This document shows positions 62,744 through 64,000 of a stretch of DNA of 64,000 nucleotides, one piece after another. Numbering within the stretch: the first letter of the stretch is position 1; each line of letters starts with the position of its first letter. Source of the DNA: Tabrizicola thermarum. Its GTDB lineage: Bacteria; Pseudomonadota; Alphaproteobacteria; Rhodobacterales; Rhodobacteraceae. The translations under genes were made by a program, and so were the position numbers. The notes under the pieces are model-generated. The model had not been told where the DNA came from, did not search any database, and saw only the letters and a program-made list of their open reading frames with translations. Location of the stretch: NCBI RefSeq assembly GCF_003574395.1, contig NZ_QMJY01000013.1:186001-250000 (forward strand), written 5' to 3'.

Positions 62744-64000
62744 CAGAAGGACTGCCCCAGGCCGACGTAGAACTGCACCCCGTCCCCGGTCGTGCCGCTG
62801 ATCGGGGCGGCGACGTCGACGCGGATCGGCCCCAGCCCGGTGTCATAGCGCAGACCAAGGCCCGCCCCGGCATGAGAGTTGGCAAGGTCACCGCCGAAGC
62901 CGTCGATGCCGATGCTGCCCCAGTCCACAAAGCCCACAACCCCGATCCGGTCGCTGACCTTGGCGCGCAGCTCCAGCGATCCGGCCAGGAAATATTTGCC
63001 ACCGATCAGGAACTGAGGCCCGAACCCCCGCGCCACGGCGACCCCCAGCGAGCGGTAGGGCTGACCGCGCACCGTGCCTCCACCGCCCGAGAAGAACAGG
63101 TCGCTTCGCGGCGTCTCGAGCAGCGTCGAGCCGAACACTGCCCCGGCCTGGGCCCGCGCGGCGATCACCAGGCGCCCGGGCGCCCCGAGCGAGCGATAGA
63201 CCCGCCCGTCAACCGTAGCGCGCAGTCCCGACCCCGTGGTGCCGAAGCCAAGAAAGGGCTTGGCGGTCGCATCCAGGTAGAACCCCCGTGTCGGATCCTT
63301 CGCCTCGTCGCGCCTGTCCCAGGTCAGGCCCGCAGGCAGGGACATGTTGCGGAAATCGAACCGCCCCCCGGGATCGCGCCCGCGCATCGTGTCGTAGGTC
63401 AGCCCCAGCCGCGCCGTCAGCCTGTCGGAAAAGACATGGCTGAACCGCAGACCGAAGCTGAGGGCATCCAGATTGTAGTCGATCTCGTCTTCATGCGCAT
63501 AGCTCAGCAGCAGCCCCGCCGTCGTGTCGGGCGACAGGGTGGCGGGGCGGTCCAGCGTCACCTCCAGCCCGTAGTCGATGCCGCTGAGGCTGGCACCGAT
63601 ATTGGTCATCTCGCCCTTCAGACCCAGCCGCTCTCCCCCGCCCAGCAGGTTGCGATGCAGCCATGAGGCCTGCAGCGCGACGCCGTCCAGGCTTGCGACC
63701 TCTACCCCCAGCGCATAGCGGCGGGGTTTCTGTTCGACCACGGTCGCGGTGACGCCCAGAAGGTCGGGCGCGGTGATCCGCTCGTCTTCGGTCAGCGCGA
63801 CCGAGGCGAAGATGCCGGTCCGCCGCAGCCGGTTCTCCGCCCGGCGCAGTTCGGTTTCGCTGAAGGTCTCGCCTTCGGGCAGACCGGCGATCTTGCGGAT
63901 ACGCGCCTCGCGCATCCGTTGCTCGCCGGTGATCTCCAGCCGGCCAAATCGCAAGCGCGGGCCGGGGTCCAGCCGGATATCTGCGTCGATCCTTCGGGCG
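62743..64000 (-). CDS. tamA: TamA, Omp85-family outer-membrane assembly protein (5' end outside window)
   Basis: The C-terminal part, 419 codons, of a BamA/TamA family outer-membrane protein. The POTRA domain 3 region is LRFGRLEITGEQRMREARIR and the barrel ends with GDGVQFYVGLGQSF (terminal Phe). Barrel strands include the conserved GGGGTVRGQPYRSLGVAVAR block (VRGY-type L6 motif) near the middle. The frame continues past the right edge (reading DADIRLDPGPRLRFGR), so an apparent TTG start at 63954 is not real. It is coupled to tamB by a 4-bp overlap. Confidence 0.93.
   Translation of the reverse strand, partial: ARRIDADIRLDPGPRLRFGRLEITGEQRMREARIRKIAGLPEGETFSETELRRAENRLRRTGIFASVALTEDERITAPDLLGVTATVVEQKPRRYALGVEVASLDGVALQASWLHRNLLGGGERLGLKGEMTNIGASLSGIDYGLEVTLDRPATLSPDTTAGLLLSYAHEDEIDYNLDALSFGLRFSHVFSDRLTARLGLTYDTMRGRDPGGRFDFRNMSLPAGLTWDRRDEAKDPTRGFYLDATAKPFLGFGTTGSGLRATVDGRVYRSLGAPGRLVIAARAQAGAVFGSTLLETPRSDLFFSGGGGTVRGQPYRSLGVAVARGFGPQFLIGGKYFLAGSLELRAKVSDRIGVVGFVDWGSIGIDGFGGDLANSHAGAGLGLRYDTGLGPIRVDVAAPISGTTGDGVQFYVGLGQSF

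Overview
The window is about 64 kb of GC-rich, densely coding chromosomal DNA from an alphaproteobacterium, most likely a member of the Rhodobacterales (Rhodobacteraceae/Paracoccaceae). This is inferred from the dnaA-dnaN-recF-gyrB block, the phyR/nepR-ecfG general stress locus, the Tim44-like gene next to mltA, the YjbH/YjbF pair and the overall protein flavour. I see no rRNA, tRNA, CRISPR, prophage or insertion sequence. Most genes are packed with 4-base or shorter overlaps.

Layout. 1-7373 (minus): replication genes dnaA, dnaN, recF and gyrB (gyrB runs off the left edge), with a GNAT acetyltransferase and a LysE exporter between recF and gyrB. 7374-12431: rpsT, an enoyl-CoA hydratase and mutM on the minus strand, diverging from ubiE-ubiB (ubiquinone synthesis). 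12451-17251 (minus): a five-gene molybdenum hydroxylase operon (FAD, 2Fe-2S and Mo subunits, a MoaD/ThiS-like protein, an HpcH/HpaI aldolase) followed by what looks like a gene remnant.

17446-27013 is the most coherent region: a general stress response (GSR) island. It holds phyR diverging from nepR-ecfG and a sensor kinase, flanked by a PRC-barrel protein, a DUF3618/holin-like/YtxH-like membrane operon, a DUF1328 peptide, an unknown 165-aa protein and an AI-2E-family permease. Reading the DNA directly, I find the EcfG promoter pattern GGAAC-N16/17-CGTT in front of most of these units (exact at 18412-18436, 19490-19514, 19497-19521, 19561-19585, 25030-25055 and 25083-25108; near matches at 24044-24068 and 24124-24148). 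The island therefore appears to carry both the regulator and a set of its targets. The kinase of the locus has lost the usual ATP-binding motifs.

27051-37431: fxsA, a Tim44-like protein, mltA, an Smr protein, an alpha/beta-hydrolase lipoprotein, an SDR, a secreted MsrA, a secreted tripeptidyl-peptidase-like hydrolase, argG and ilvA. 37522-42531: an HPt protein, a response regulator-PP2C phosphatase (RbaY-like), two NUDIX hydrolases, hslO and a CCA-adding enzyme. 42582-47776: a possible 10-codon leader peptide, two ABC exporter half-transporters and an RlmD-like RNA methyltransferase. 47868-55927: two L,D-transpeptidases around a CAP lipoprotein, aconitase X, hemH, a methyltransferase, comF, grxC, a nitrilase-family amidase and a MarR regulator. 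56054-64000: yjbH-yjbF, a small membrane protein, and tamB-tamA (tamA runs off the right edge), an envelope and outer-membrane assembly block.
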